A stretch of DNA of 64,000 nt from Dactylosporangium siamense (GTDB lineage: Bacteria > Actinomycetota > Actinomycetes > Mycobacteriales > Micromonosporaceae): positions 36,175 to 100,174 of the forward strand of contig NZ_BONQ01000091.1 in NCBI RefSeq assembly GCF_016862795.1, given 5' to 3'. The number at the start of each line of letters is the position of its first letter. Positions within the stretch are counted from its first letter, which is position 1. The notes below the pieces were generated by a model. It worked only from the letters and a program-made list of their open reading frames with translations, was not told the origin of the DNA and made no database searches. Positions 24,226 through 32,667 of this stretch are shown piece by piece. Position numbers and translations under genes: made by a program.

Positions 24226-25224
24226 ATGACCACCGCCATCGCCTTCACCGGTGTCGACCGGGTGGAGGTCCGCCAGGAGACCGACGTTCCACCCGGCCCC
24301 GGCGAGTTCACCGTGGCGAGCACCGTCTCGCTCATCAGTTCCGGCACCGAGGGGATCTGCCTCGGGCGCCGCTTCGAGGCGGGCACGCACTGGGACGAGT
24401 GGGTGCGCTACCCGTTCGCCCCGGGCTACAGCCTCGTCGGCGTGGTGGCGGAGCTGGGACCGGGGACGACCCGGGTGTCGCTCGGTGACCGGGTCGCCGT
24501 CCGCAAACCGCACCGGGGCCGGGTCGTCGTGACCGCCGACGACGACGTCTACCCCATCCCCGACGAGGTCGACGATCTGGCCGCCAGCTGGTTCCACCTG
24601 GCGACGATCGCCCAGGTCGGGGTGCGGCGGGCCGCCCACCGGCTGGGCGACCGGGTCGCCGTGGTGGGGCTCGGCCCGGTCGGTCAGCTCGTCGTGCGCT
24701 ATGTGCGGGCGGCCGGCGCCGCCGAGGTGATCGCCGTCGACCCGATCGTCCACCGGGTCGAGCTGGCGCGGGCGGGCGGCGCCACGGTGGGTCTCGCCAT
24801 GGGCGTCACGGAGGCCGTCGAGGCGATCCGCGAGCACTGCGGCGGCGTCGACGTCCTCTACGACGTCACCGGGGCGGCCCCGGTGCTGGGTCAGGCACTC
24901 GGCGCCCTGGACCGCTTCGGCCGCCTCGTCCTGCTCGGCGACACCGGCAGCCCGTCGGCGCAGCACCTCAGCAAACACGTCATCGTCGAAGGTCTGACCA
25001 TCGTCGGCGCCCACGACATGCACGGCGAGCACCCCGCGTCGGCGCACGCGCCGTGGAACAACCCGCGGATGGGCGAGCTCTTCTTCCGGTACCTGGCCCG
25101 CGGCGACCTGCGGGTCGCGGAACTGGTCAGCCACCGCTTCCCGGCGCACCGCGCCGGCGAGGCGTACGAGCTGGTCAGCCGCCGCGACCCAGCGGCCATG
25201 GGCATCGCCTTCGACTGGTCCTGA
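24226..25224 (+). CDS. Medium-chain dehydrogenase/reductase (zinc-type alcohol dehydrogenase-like)
   Basis: 332 residues from the ATG after GGGAG. The family is shown by SLISSGTEG near the N-terminus, GYSLVGVVAELGPG (in place of the zinc-binding GHE motif), VGLGPVGQLVVRY as the Rossmann loop, and DPIVHRVELARAGGA. The lack of GHE and of the structural-zinc cysteines suggests a non-canonical MDR, like the BchC/sugar-alcohol-type group. It probably oxidises a sugar or polyol released by the locus. A palindromic operator precedes it. On the other strand, only 8 bases after its stop, is a remnant of a GH42 gene. Confidence 0.87.
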   Translation: MTTAIAFTGVDRVEVRQETDVPPGPGEFTVASTVSLISSGTEGICLGRRFEAGTHWDEWVRYPFAPGYSLVGVVAELGPGTTRVSLGDRVAVRKPHRGRVVVTADDDVYPIPDEVDDLAASWFHLATIAQVGVRRAAHRLGDRVAVVGLGPVGQLVVRYVRAAGAAEVIAVDPIVHRVELARAGGATVGLAMGVTEAVEAIREHCGGVDVLYDVTGAAPVLGQALGALDRFGRLVLLGDTGSPSAQHLSKHVIVEGLTIVGAHDMHGEHPASAHAPWNNPRMGELFFRYLARGDLRVAELVSHRFPAHRAGEAYELVSRRDPAAMGIAFDWS

Positions 25225-25232
25225 TCGGCGTC

Positions 25233-25329
25233 TTAGTCCGCGGCGCCGAGCACCCGGACCCCGCCGGGCGGCAGCGTCACCGCGGTGCCGGCGTCGCCGC
25301 CGATGATCAGGTCCGGCCGCGACGCCGGG
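25233..25329 (-). pseudogene. Remnant: 3' end of a GH42 beta-galactosidase gene
   Basis: On the minus strand these 97 bases align without gaps with the last 97 bases of the intact GH42 gene (54725-54821), with 7 differences by eye. They encode the last 31 residues (RPDLIIGGDAGTAVTLPPGG and on to LGAAD) and a TAA stop. The similarity stops abruptly at 25329, next to CTAG. At about 93 percent identity it looks like the tail of a former second GH42 paralog, convergent to the MDR gene, whose body was deleted when the accessory block entered. Confidence 0.85.
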
Positions 25330-25334
25330 CTAGG

Positions 25335-25595
25335 AAATCCAGAAACTGGCCTCTGAACTGCAAGAACGGTGGTGCCCTCGGCCAGAGACCAACCTGCACG
25401 GCTCGACCTTGCCGTTGCCTACGTCGAGCTGGACCGATGCGCGTGTTGACCTCGTGTTTGAGCTGCCGAGAAGATTGCAGGTTGGTGGTTCCGAGCTGGC
25501 CTCGTGTGCACGGCCGACCCGTGGCCGGCAGGTCGCGGCGGATCGGGGACAGGTGGCGGCCAGATCGGCGATTATGGATGGGTCAGGTGTTTCGG
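25335..25595. other. Unassigned sequence with no recognisable gene
   Basis: Short frames here have no family resemblance and the codon pattern is not that of neighbouring genes. Apart from a spaced pair of arms, CCAACCTGCA and TGCAGGTTGG, I see no structure. If the mobile-element model is right, this is the original downstream flank of the TerD-fusion gene, with its native stop near 25581. Confidence 0.4.
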
Positions 25596-25662
25596 CTGGG
25601 GGTGGGGGTAGGGCTCCGGCAAAGTCGTGCGGGTGATGCCGAGTCGGTTAGGGCGTTGTGAG

Positions 25663-26232
25663 TCAGCGGAGGTCGGCTGCGGGTGCGGGCGGGCGGGCCT
25701 CTGGGACGCCTCGGGCGCGTAGTGCGGCCGTCACCTCGGCTGGGCCGCCCGGGAAGAGTCCGACCTGCACGAAGTAGCTCCGCCGGCCGTCGCGTGTGCG
25801 CGTCCGGGGTAGCTGGCCGTCCGCGTCCTGCAACGCCGCTATCGCCGTCGATTGCGGGACAACGTCAAGGCCGGCAAGGACCGACCGACTACGGAGTGTC
25901 GCCGACTCCACGGCCGACCACGGAATCAGGACCGCCCGAGCGTGGGGCGTACCGATCTCCACGCCGGCCGCGGAGAGCCGGACCCAGGGCGGGCTGCGGA
26001 TCAGCAGCGCGAGCGACACGCTGACGATGGTGACCAACGGCATGAAGACAGGCAGAAGGGTGATGAGGTCGACCGTGCGATCGACCGGCCGGCCGAGCAG
26101 CGCCGCCAGCCCCACGTAGACCCCGGCGGCGGAAAGCCCGACCAGAACGGCGACGCCGGCAGAAAACGCGAGGATCCGGCCCGTGGAGCTACGAAACAAG
26201 ACAGCGTCAGGCGCTGGCGGCGGTGGGATCAC
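25663..26232 (-). CDS. Small membrane protein, possible IS passenger
   Basis: About 189 residues from the GTG 26230-26232 (GAGG upstream); the frame continues further upstream but into the IS-like end. There are two strongly hydrophobic segments, ILAFSAGVAVLVGLSAAGVYVGLAALL and LITLLPVFMPLVTIVSVSLALLI, then a soluble beta-rich part (WVRLSAAGVEIGTPHARAVLIPWSAVESATL) resembling the PH-like domains of small actinobacterial membrane proteins. Function unknown. It lies between two sequences that look like the left end of the IS. Confidence 0.6.
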   Translation of the reverse strand: MIPPPPAPDAVLFRSSTGRILAFSAGVAVLVGLSAAGVYVGLAALLGRPVDRTVDLITLLPVFMPLVTIVSVSLALLIRSPPWVRLSAAGVEIGTPHARAVLIPWSAVESATLRSRSVLAGLDVVPQSTAIAALQDADGQLPRTRTRDGRRSYFVQVGLFPGGPAEVTAALRARGVPEARPPAPAADLR

Positions 26233-26399
26233 CGCCTCATTGTGAGGGGAAGGATCCCAGGTCTTGGCAAAGTCGTAACTGCTGTCCGGCTTGAGATGAT
26301 TGGCGAAGACACGCCCCTGCGGGCGGCAGCAGGGCGGGCATGACCGGTTCAACAGATCATCGAGGTTCCTACGCCTGGTGATCGTTTCCGAAGTGAGTC

Positions 26400-27571
26400 A
26401 TGCCCGCGTCCCCGTCATCGCTGATCGCCTCGTTGTCTGCCGCACCGGCCGGATTGAGCCCACCGGCCGTGAGCACGGGTCTTCCCGCAGCCCTCGCCGC
26501 GGTGCCGGATCCACGTGCCCGCCGCGGTATCCGCCACCAGCTGACGGTCGTGGTCACTGCCGCGATCTGCGCGGTCGTGGCCGGCCACCGTTCCTACACC
26601 GCGATCGGCGAGTGGGTCGCGGACCTGCCAGAGGATACCGCGACACTGCTGGGCATCGACACCGGTCGCAGACCGTCGGAAGCGATGATCCGCAGACTGC
26701 TGCAGGCGATCGACCCCGACCTGCTCGCCACGGCGATCGGCGCCTGGCTCGCCGCCCACCTTCCCGCACCGGAACCCGGATCACGGCGGGCGATCGCCGT
26801 GGACGGCAAGACATTGCGAGGTTCCGGACCCGCGACCAGGCCACGCAGCACGTCCTGGCCGCCGCAGACCAGGACAGCGGCGTCGTCCTCGCGAGCACCG
26901 GCGTGGACACCAAGACCAACGAGATCACCCGCTTCGGCATCCTGCTCGACCAGATCAGCGACCTGACCGGCGTCGTGGTGACCGCTGACGCGTTGCACTG
27001 CCAGCGCGAGCACGTCACCTACCTCGCCGGCCGCGGCGCGCACTGGATCCTGACCGCGAAGGGCAACCAGCCCGCTCTCCACCAGCAACTCACCAACCTG
27101 CCGTGGCATCAGGCCCCTGTCGCCGACCGCGACACCGCACGCGGTCACGGCCGCCGCGAGATCCGCACCCTGAAGACCCTTTCGGTGTCCATCGGGATCG
27201 CTTTCACCGGCGCGGCCCAGGCGATACAGATCCGCCGTCGTCGGCGACGCCTCAATCAGCCCCGCCGGTTCACCACCGAGACGCTCTACGCCGTCACCGA
27301 TCTTCTTGCCCACCAAGCGAAACCGTGGCAACTCGCCGACTACACCCGCAGGCACTGGTCGATCGAGAACCAGACCCACTGGGTCCGCGACGTCACCTAC
27401 GACGAAGACCGCTCCCAGATCCGCACCGGCACCGGCCCCCAGGTCATGGCCATCCTCCGCAACGCCGCCATCGGCGCCCTCCGCTTGACCGGCGCCACCA
27501 ACATCGCCGCCGCCAACCGCCACCATGCCCGCAACCCCAACCGATCACTGGCAATACTCGGGATCACCTAA
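26400..27571 (+). pseudogene. ISAs1-family transposase, frameshifted
   Basis: The N-terminal part (26400 to about 26835) has LPAALAAVPDPRARRGIRHQLTVVVTAAICAVVAGHRSY and IAVDGKTLRGSG, the ISAs1-type DDE N-terminus with the first Asp. The protein continues in the -1 frame with TRDQATQHVLAAADQDSGVVLASTGVDTKTNEIT, VVVTADALHCQ (second Asp) and WSIENQTHWVRDVTYDEDRSQ (Glu region) up to the TAA at 27569. The switch near 26820-26845 has no slippery heptamer, so a disabling mutation is more likely than programmed frameshifting. Confidence 0.85.
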
Positions 27572-29718
27572 GCACTTTGCCGGGGCCCTGGGGTGGGGGT
27601 TGGGTGTTGTCCGCTGGCTCGCCATTCGAGGGCTTCGGGTTGATCGCGGTATTCGATGAGGTGTTGGCCGGCGATGCGGGCCAGCGTCTGTCGGACTTCG
27701 GCGGGTGTGGCGTAGAAGAACTCGCGGTGGGTGTTGACGCGGTTGACACGTTGGGTGGTGAACTCGGTGTGGAGCCGGTTCTCCAGGCCGACGGCGTCAT
27801 GGCTGAAGATCAGGGCATGGACGTCGAACCGGAACGGGACCGATGCGTCGCCGAGTTCCCGGACGCGGTCCATGGGCTCCAGCCGCCGGGTCATTCCAAT
27901 TTTGATCATGTTCGGGCCGAAGGCTCCGATGTTCGAGATCACGTACACGTAGCCGGCGCGGATGTTGGCCGCGCGGTCCTGCACCCCGCGGATGGCCTCG
28001 TCGATCTCGCGGAGCTTGGCTTCCATCTCGGCGACCGCGGCGCTGTCGCCGGCGGCGTGAAGTCGAGCCAGCGCGGTGGCGTAGTGGTCGTGTTCACGGC
28101 GTAGCCGCTGGGTCTCGCGTTCGAGTTCGCGGCGGGCCGCGTCCTCCTCGCGTTGGCGTTCGCGCTCGGCCCGGGCCTGTTCCTTCTCCTCCTCGCGTTT
28201 GGCGAGGTAGTCGCCGGTAAGGCGGATCTCGTCCACGCGTAGTGCGTGGTAGGCGTCGCCGATGCGGATGAACATCGTGGCGCCGAGCCGGGCGATGGTG
28301 TCACGAGTTTTGTCCAGACGCTGCGCAGCCGAGTCGACGGTATGCGGACGGACGGTGCGTACGCAGTTGTCGGCCTCGGCGTTGTAGGCGCGCAGCATCA
28401 GTTTGGAGAAGTCACGGACCATCGTCATGCCCTGCCGGGCCGAGCCGTTGACCGTCCAACTGGTGGCGGCCAGCACCGCCTGCCGGTTGCGGGTCAGGAG
28501 CTTCATTTGGTCTTTGAGCTTCGCCAACCGGTCCTTGTACTGCTCGGCGTACTGCAGGGGATGGTGGTAGCGGTAGATTCCCGCTTCCTGCAGGATCAGC
28601 TCCTCGTCGGTCACCACGAGTTGGTGACGAGCCTCCTCGACCTCCCGCCGGGCCTGCATGACCTGGTCGATCAACGCGCGAAGCTCGTCTCGAGCCTGCT
28701 GCATCTGCTGTTCGCGTTGCGCCTGGTCGAGTGCGCCCAACTGCGCGAGTTGCGCACGTAGTTGCTGATTCTCCGCCTGGAGGTCGCTGCGGCGGGCGCC
28801 GCCGAACCAGCGTTGGCGTAACGGCTGCGCTGCGCCCACTGGTGGATCGACACGTCCAGGCCCGCCGGGATACGGCGGAACAGCAGGCGGCGGATCGGTC
28901 CAGTAGACCCATCCGGACGGCGGTGCCGGCCATGCCTGCTCGGGCGTCCAACCAGGCGTCGGTGTCCAACCGGCGGGTGGTGTCGGCCAGCCGGGTGGCG
29001 GCCGGAACAGCATGCCGGGCCATGGACGCGCTGGCACCTCGACCGCAGCGCCGGACACCGGCGACGAAGTCGCCGGATGAGGGTTCGTGGGTGACGTCGC
29101 CGGCAACGGTGGGCTCGCCGGCGGAGGTTCCGCCGCCGCCGCTGGAGGCGCTACCACAGGCGGCGGTGACGAGTCGGATTCGTCGGCGACAGAAATACCG
29201 AAATGGGCCGCCAGCCCGGCCAGACCCGATGACCATCCCTGCCCGACCGCACGGACCTTCCACCCGTCGGCGCGGCGGTAGATCTCGCTGACCACGACGG
29301 CGCGTTCCACACCGGCGGGTACGTCATACCGAACGACGGCCTGTCCGCTCGTATCGACCAGAGTCAGCCGCAAGCCACCGACCGCCGCCATGTCCACGGT
29401 ATCGGTGCTGGCCGCGATGAACACACCCGTGACGTCAGGTGCGACCGTGGACAGAGTCAGCCGAATGCTCTGACGAGATGCACCCAAGGCGGCCGAGGTC
29501 GAACCCAGATGACGAACTGAGCCGTCGACCGAGACCGGCTGGTTGTAGAAGACGAAGTCCTCGTCAGAACGGACCCTGCCGCCGTTGACGAGAATCGCAG
29601 AAAGATCCACGACCATCGGATCGCCCGACCACTCCACCACGGCGTCCAAGTCGCCCACAGCCCAAACATCCGGCGGCAGTGCGACGTTCTCACCCATGCG
29701 TAGCGACACACCAACCAC
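27568..29718 (-). CDS. TerD-DUF4041-GIY-YIG (T5orf172) fusion protein
   Basis: About 716 residues from the GTG at 29716-29718, with AGGA 7 bases upstream and the TerD-like start VVGVSLRMGENVALPP. Domains: TerD-like (residues about 1-178; WSGDPMVVDLSAILVNGGRVRSDEDFVFYNQP), a Pro/Trp-rich linker with PGW repeats (190-300), a Gln-rich coiled coil (310-370), a DUF4041-like region (375-505; LILQEAGIYRYHHPLQYAEQYKDRL), a long charged coiled coil (508-585), then a GIY-YIG domain of the T5orf172/MUG113 type (588-680; GYVYVISN, IKIGMTRR, LENRLHTEF). TerD proteins bind calcium in stress and phage-tolerance systems, and DUF4041-GIY-YIG proteins are known from phages. The last few residues are encoded by the adjacent IS end. 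Probably a defence or DNA-repair protein; this is inference. Confidence 0.82.
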   Translation of the reverse strand: MVGVSLRMGENVALPPDVWAVGDLDAVVEWSGDPMVVDLSAILVNGGRVRSDEDFVFYNQPVSVDGSVRHLGSTSAALGASRQSIRLTLSTVAPDVTGVFIAASTDTVDMAAVGGLRLTLVDTSGQAVVRYDVPAGVERAVVVSEIYRRADGWKVRAVGQGWSSGLAGLAAHFGISVADESDSSPPPVVAPPAAAAEPPPASPPLPATSPTNPHPATSSPVSGAAVEVPARPWPGMLFRPPPGWPTPPAGWTPTPGWTPEQAWPAPPSGWVYWTDPPPAVPPYPGGPGRVDPPVGAAQPLRQRWFGGARRSDLQAENQQLRAQLAQLGALDQAQREQQMQQARDELRALIDQVMQARREVEEARHQLVVTDEELILQEAGIYRYHHPLQYAEQYKDRLAKLKDQMKLLTRNRQAVLAATSWTVNGSARQGMTMVRDFSKLMLRAYNAEADNCVRTVRPHTVDSAAQRLDKTRDTIARLGATMFIRIGDAYHALRVDEIRLTGDYLAKREEEKEQARAERERQREEDAARRELERETQRLRREHDHYATALARLHAAGDSAAVAEMEAKLREIDEAIRGVQDRAANIRAGYVYVISNIGAFGPNMIKIGMTRRLEPMDRVRELGDASVPFRFDVHALIFSHDAVGLENRLHTEFTTQRVNRVNTHREFFYATPAEVRQTLARIAGQHLIEYRDQPEALEWRASGQHPTPTPGPRQSA

Positions 29719-30182
29719 CGGCCAATCCTGGCACCGATGGAACACGAAAGACCCAGGGAACGTCGATGAACCGGTCACCCAGTCAACGCCGATCACCACC
29801 TCGGCAGTTGCCCCCGACCTACCGTCCGCCCGGATCGACCGGTCGACGAGGCAAACAAGCCACCAGCACGGTGCGACGATTCAGACACGGCAGGTAACGT
29901 CATCAGACCCGGCTCCGCGCGGCCCATCGGCTGCCGACCACCACCGCAGATGACTCGCACTACCGGCAATGTGCCGACCGTTTCGCGCGGACCTGCTTCC
30001 GCAGCGGAGACCGCAGTTTGACCCATCGTGACTGACGGCACGCTCAGCTCTCATCGCTCGCATCCGGCTGCCGGGTTGCTTGAGCCCGCGCGGATCTGGC
30101 GCGATCCGGCGCGTGCGGCGCCCCGACATCGAGCCAACGCGAGGATGCCCTGCAGGCGGCTGGCCTCGACGCCGAAGCCTAC
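29719..30182. other. Intergenic region without a recognisable gene
   Basis: Several short overlapping frames on both strands show no family pattern. The promoter of the TerD-fusion gene should be near 29720-29850 and the 3' end of the MFS gene mRNA near 30100-30182. I see no strong hairpin. Confidence 0.35.
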
Positions 30183-31400
30183 CTACCCCGGCATCAGCCG
30201 ATCACTTCCGGCCGGCTCCGGAACGTCCGACACGGAGCGGGTCAGTATGTACGCCGAACAGGCCGCGACCACGGCCACGATGATGCCGATCAGGATCCGG
30301 TAGTCGACGATGGCCACGAGCGCCGCCCCGATGGCGATCGAGATGACCTGCGGGGTGCCGACGAGCATCTCCACCGCCGTCGCCACTCGCCCGAGCACGG
30401 CTACCGGTGTCCGGCGCTGGACGAGCGTCATCAGTCCGACGACCAGCCACGGGACGCCAAGCCCCAGCACCGCCATCCCGACGACGACAACCGGCAGGCT
30501 CGGCGGAATGAGCAACGCGACGCCAACGGCGAAGGCCGCCATCCCGAGGCCGACCGCCCGTGGCTCGCCGAGCCGCTTCATCATCGTCGCCGCAGTGGTC
30601 CCGCCCAGGAGGGCACCTGCGCCCTGGACCGCGACGAGCACGCCGATGAACGCCGCTGGACGGTCGAGCCCGTGCTCGACGACCGGAAAGATGATCGCCT
30701 CGGCAAAGCCGATGCTCAGCAGTGCAACCGCCGTGCTGAAGACCACCTGCCGTAGGGCGGTGATATGCATGATGTGCCGCATGCCGGCAGTGGCGTTGGA
30801 CCAGAAATTCTGGCCGCCACGCTCCAACTCGGCCTCGTCCAGCCGAATCAGGCCAGTAAGGAGAGCGGCCAAGAGGAACGTCAGCGCGTCAACGACGACG
30901 ATCGGGGTCATGCCGAGCGCCGCGAACGCGCCCGCGCCCAGGAGCGGGGCGATGAGCCGTATCCCCTCTTGAACGGTGCGCAGGGCACCGTTCATCTGCG
31001 GCAACAGCTCGTCGGGGAGCATCTGCGGCATGAGGGCGGTCTGGGCGGCGCTGATCAGGCTTGCTCCGACGCCATAGAGGAACATCACGAGATAGATCAG
31101 CCACAGCTGGTCTCCGTCACCGTGTCCGAATGTCAGCAGCAGGACGACCGCCGCGGAGGCCAGGTTGACCACGACAAGCAGCCGGCGCCGGTAGGTCCGA
31201 TCCACGATGAAGCCCCAGATCGGGGCGATGATCTGGGGTAGCGCAAAGGCGAAGAACACGAGCGCGGCAGCGGAGTTGCTACCGGTCACGGTCTTCACCC
31301 ACACCGCGACGGCCAGCCACAGTGCATTGTCACCAAGGGTCGACAGGGTCTGGCCCAGCAGATACAGCCGTGCATTGCGATCGGCGAGAAGGCGGACCAC
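30183..31400 (-). CDS. MFS transporter (drug/small-molecule exporter)
   Basis: 405 residues from the GTG 31398-31400, which uses GAGGAG of the upstream gene's end as ribosome site. Twelve hydrophobic segments alternate with short loops, and the A-like motif region PIWGFIVDRTYRRRLL follows TM2 as in the MFS (DHA/enterobactin-exporter-like, MFS_3) family. It is probably an exporter in the cytoplasmic membrane. Its start lies 4 bases after the stop of the ArsR-type repressor gene, so the two form an operon and the repressor probably responds to a toxic substrate of this pump. Confidence 0.88.
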   Translation of the reverse strand: MVRLLADRNARLYLLGQTLSTLGDNALWLAVAVWVKTVTGSNSAAALVFFAFALPQIIAPIWGFIVDRTYRRRLLVVVNLASAAVVLLLTFGHGDGDQLWLIYLVMFLYGVGASLISAAQTALMPQMLPDELLPQMNGALRTVQEGIRLIAPLLGAGAFAALGMTPIVVVDALTFLLAALLTGLIRLDEAELERGGQNFWSNATAGMRHIMHITALRQVVFSTAVALLSIGFAEAIIFPVVEHGLDRPAAFIGVLVAVQGAGALLGGTTAATMMKRLGEPRAVGLGMAAFAVGVALLIPPSLPVVVVGMAVLGLGVPWLVVGLMTLVQRRTPVAVLGRVATAVEMLVGTPQVISIAIGAALVAIVDYRILIGIIVAVVAACSAYILTRSVSDVPEPAGSDRLMPG

Positions 31401-31404
31401 GGGG

Positions 31405-32016
31405 TCACTCCTCTGCAACGGGAGGGCGGAGCGGGAACTTGAAGAACGCGAGCTGGACCGGAAGGGCACCCGGAGGACGCAACGCCGGGTCGCGGCTGCG
31501 CTCCGGGTACAGGAGTAACAACTCGTCGATCTTGTCGTCGATGGCCGACAGTTCTTCCGGTGTCACCCACCAGATCGTCTCGGCGAAGCCTGTGGCCTGA
31601 CGCCACTCGCGGGGGTACAGGTGCCGGGTCTGCGTCCATCGCTGGAGCCGATCAAGGGTGCGCTGATACAGCGCCTCGACCAGACCACGGGCCAGCGCGT
31701 CCCGCTCCGCATCCCCGGACGTCTCGGAAATGGCGGCGGACAGGCCCACCAGCCGCCAGGGCCTGTTCCGCCCCCGACGCTCGGGTGCCTCCTCGACAAA
31801 GCCGTACTTCGCCAGTTGCCGCAGGTGGAAGGAGCAGGCGGAGGGCGTCTCCCCGACCAGCTTGCCCGCCTCCGTTGCGGTCAGCGGTCCGGACACCGCG
31901 AGTGCGTCCATCAGCGCCAGCCGGACTGGATGCGCCAGGGCACGCATGACCCGAGCGTCAGTTATCTCCGCGAGTGACCCGGATCCCTCGCGGGCTGGTT
32001 CTGTAGCCTCCGACAC
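31405..32016 (-). CDS. ArsR-type winged-helix repressor
   Basis: 203 residues starting with GTG at 32016. The winged helix is ITDARVMRALAHPVRLALMDALAVSGPLTATEAGKLVGETPSACSFHLRQLAKYGFVEE, typical of HTH_20/ArsR-like regulators. The C-terminal 100 residues (helices with WWVTPEELSAIDDKIDELLLLY) form an effector or dimer domain. No cysteine metal site is visible, so a small-molecule ligand is likely. No ribosome site precedes the GTG, so the mRNA may be leaderless. A 24-bp perfect palindrome lies 7 bases upstream. Confidence 0.9.
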   Translation of the reverse strand: MSEATEPAREGSGSLAEITDARVMRALAHPVRLALMDALAVSGPLTATEAGKLVGETPSACSFHLRQLAKYGFVEEAPERRGRNRPWRLVGLSAAISETSGDAERDALARGLVEALYQRTLDRLQRWTQTRHLYPREWRQATGFAETIWWVTPEELSAIDDKIDELLLLYPERSRDPALRPPGALPVQLAFFKFPLRPPVAEE

Positions 32017-32023
32017 GAAACGA

Positions 32024-32047
32024 AAGCTATCTTTCGAAAGATAGCTT
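32024..32047. promoter_or_regulatory. 24-bp perfect palindromic operator of the arsR-MFS operon
   Basis: AAGCTATCTTTC followed directly by its reverse complement GAAAGATAGCTT. It sits immediately upstream of the repressor start, AT-rich against the GC-rich background. Autoregulation of the repressor and pump genes is the likely role. Confidence 0.82.
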
Positions 32048-32429
32048 GTAAAGACATTCGCCCCACTCTATGCTTTGGATCATCCAACTGGGGACGGCCC
32101 CGACGACCAACCACCGGCGATGCGCAGCAAGCACCTGACGCTGCCCGAATCGCCGAAGAGGAAGGTGCAGACGACCCACGTCGACGACCAGCCGACGGAG
32201 CCGTTGCCGAGTCATTCGGCGCCCGAGCGTCGTTCTGCGGCGTTCCGGTGCGGCGGGCCGATCGGGCGAACCCAGGGGAGATGGTAATCCTCGGCGCGCC
32301 GTTCGACTGGGGCACCAGCTGTTCGGCCACGATGACGTGGAGTTCCTCCGCTCGACCGTGCCATGAACCCGTGTCATGGAACCTGGCAAGGTTCGGGCCA
32401 TGGAGGGATCGGCAGTGGACCTGGTCGAG
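32048..32429. other. Non-coding or decayed sequence upstream of the arsR operon
   Basis: No frame here shows a recognisable protein pattern. The base composition is visibly less GC-rich than the flanking genes, in keeping with decayed or recently acquired DNA. Confidence 0.35.
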
Positions 32430-32620
32430 CTCGTCATGGCGCGTCGGAGGCTGCTTGTCCTGAAGCCTTGCAATGCATCGAGGGGCGATGGCGTGGTCAT
32501 CGGCGCGCGGTCCACGCCGAGCGAATGGGACGGCGCGGTGGCACGCGCGCTGAAGGAGCCGTATGCCGTCCAGGAACGGGCACAGCCTCCGACCATGCGC
32601 GTGCTGCCTGCCGATGGCGG
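32430..32620 (+). pseudogene. Fragment of a circularly permuted ATP-grasp protein
   Basis: A frame reading VLKPCNASRGDGVVIG, then EWDGAVARALKEPYAVQERAQ and PTMRV, matches the ATP-binding segment of circularly permuted ATP-grasp proteins (LKPxxxxGGxGVxIG ... PYVVQER). Neither a start region nor the rest of the fold is present, and the frame soon becomes unlike protein. It is a gene remnant. Confidence 0.6.
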
Positions 32621-32667
32621 CCCGCTCCGGCCCATGAAGGCGGGCTTGACTGCTTCGTCTTCGGCGG

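Larger units (their letters stand above)
25611..27588. mobile_element. ISAs1-type insertion element, possibly with passenger gene
   Basis: The right end, read inward, is GGGCCCCGGCAAAGT (27588-27574). Two left-end candidates exist: GGGCTCCGGCAAAGT at 25611-25625 (14 of 15 identical to the right end) and a weaker CAGGTCTTGGCAAAGT at 26258-26273. The outer pair is flanked by near-identical G-rich sequence, TGGGGGTGGGGGT on the left and TGGGGTGGGGGT on the right, like a target duplication. The simple IS would span about 26258-27590. The larger unit would also carry the membrane-protein gene at 25663-26232. The transposase gene is frameshifted, so the element is probably inactive. Confidence 0.65.

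Noticed and set aside
25409..25636. Small plus-strand frame of 75 codons left of the IS
   Set aside because: No recognisable motif; it crosses the putative IS end and has no clear ribosome site.
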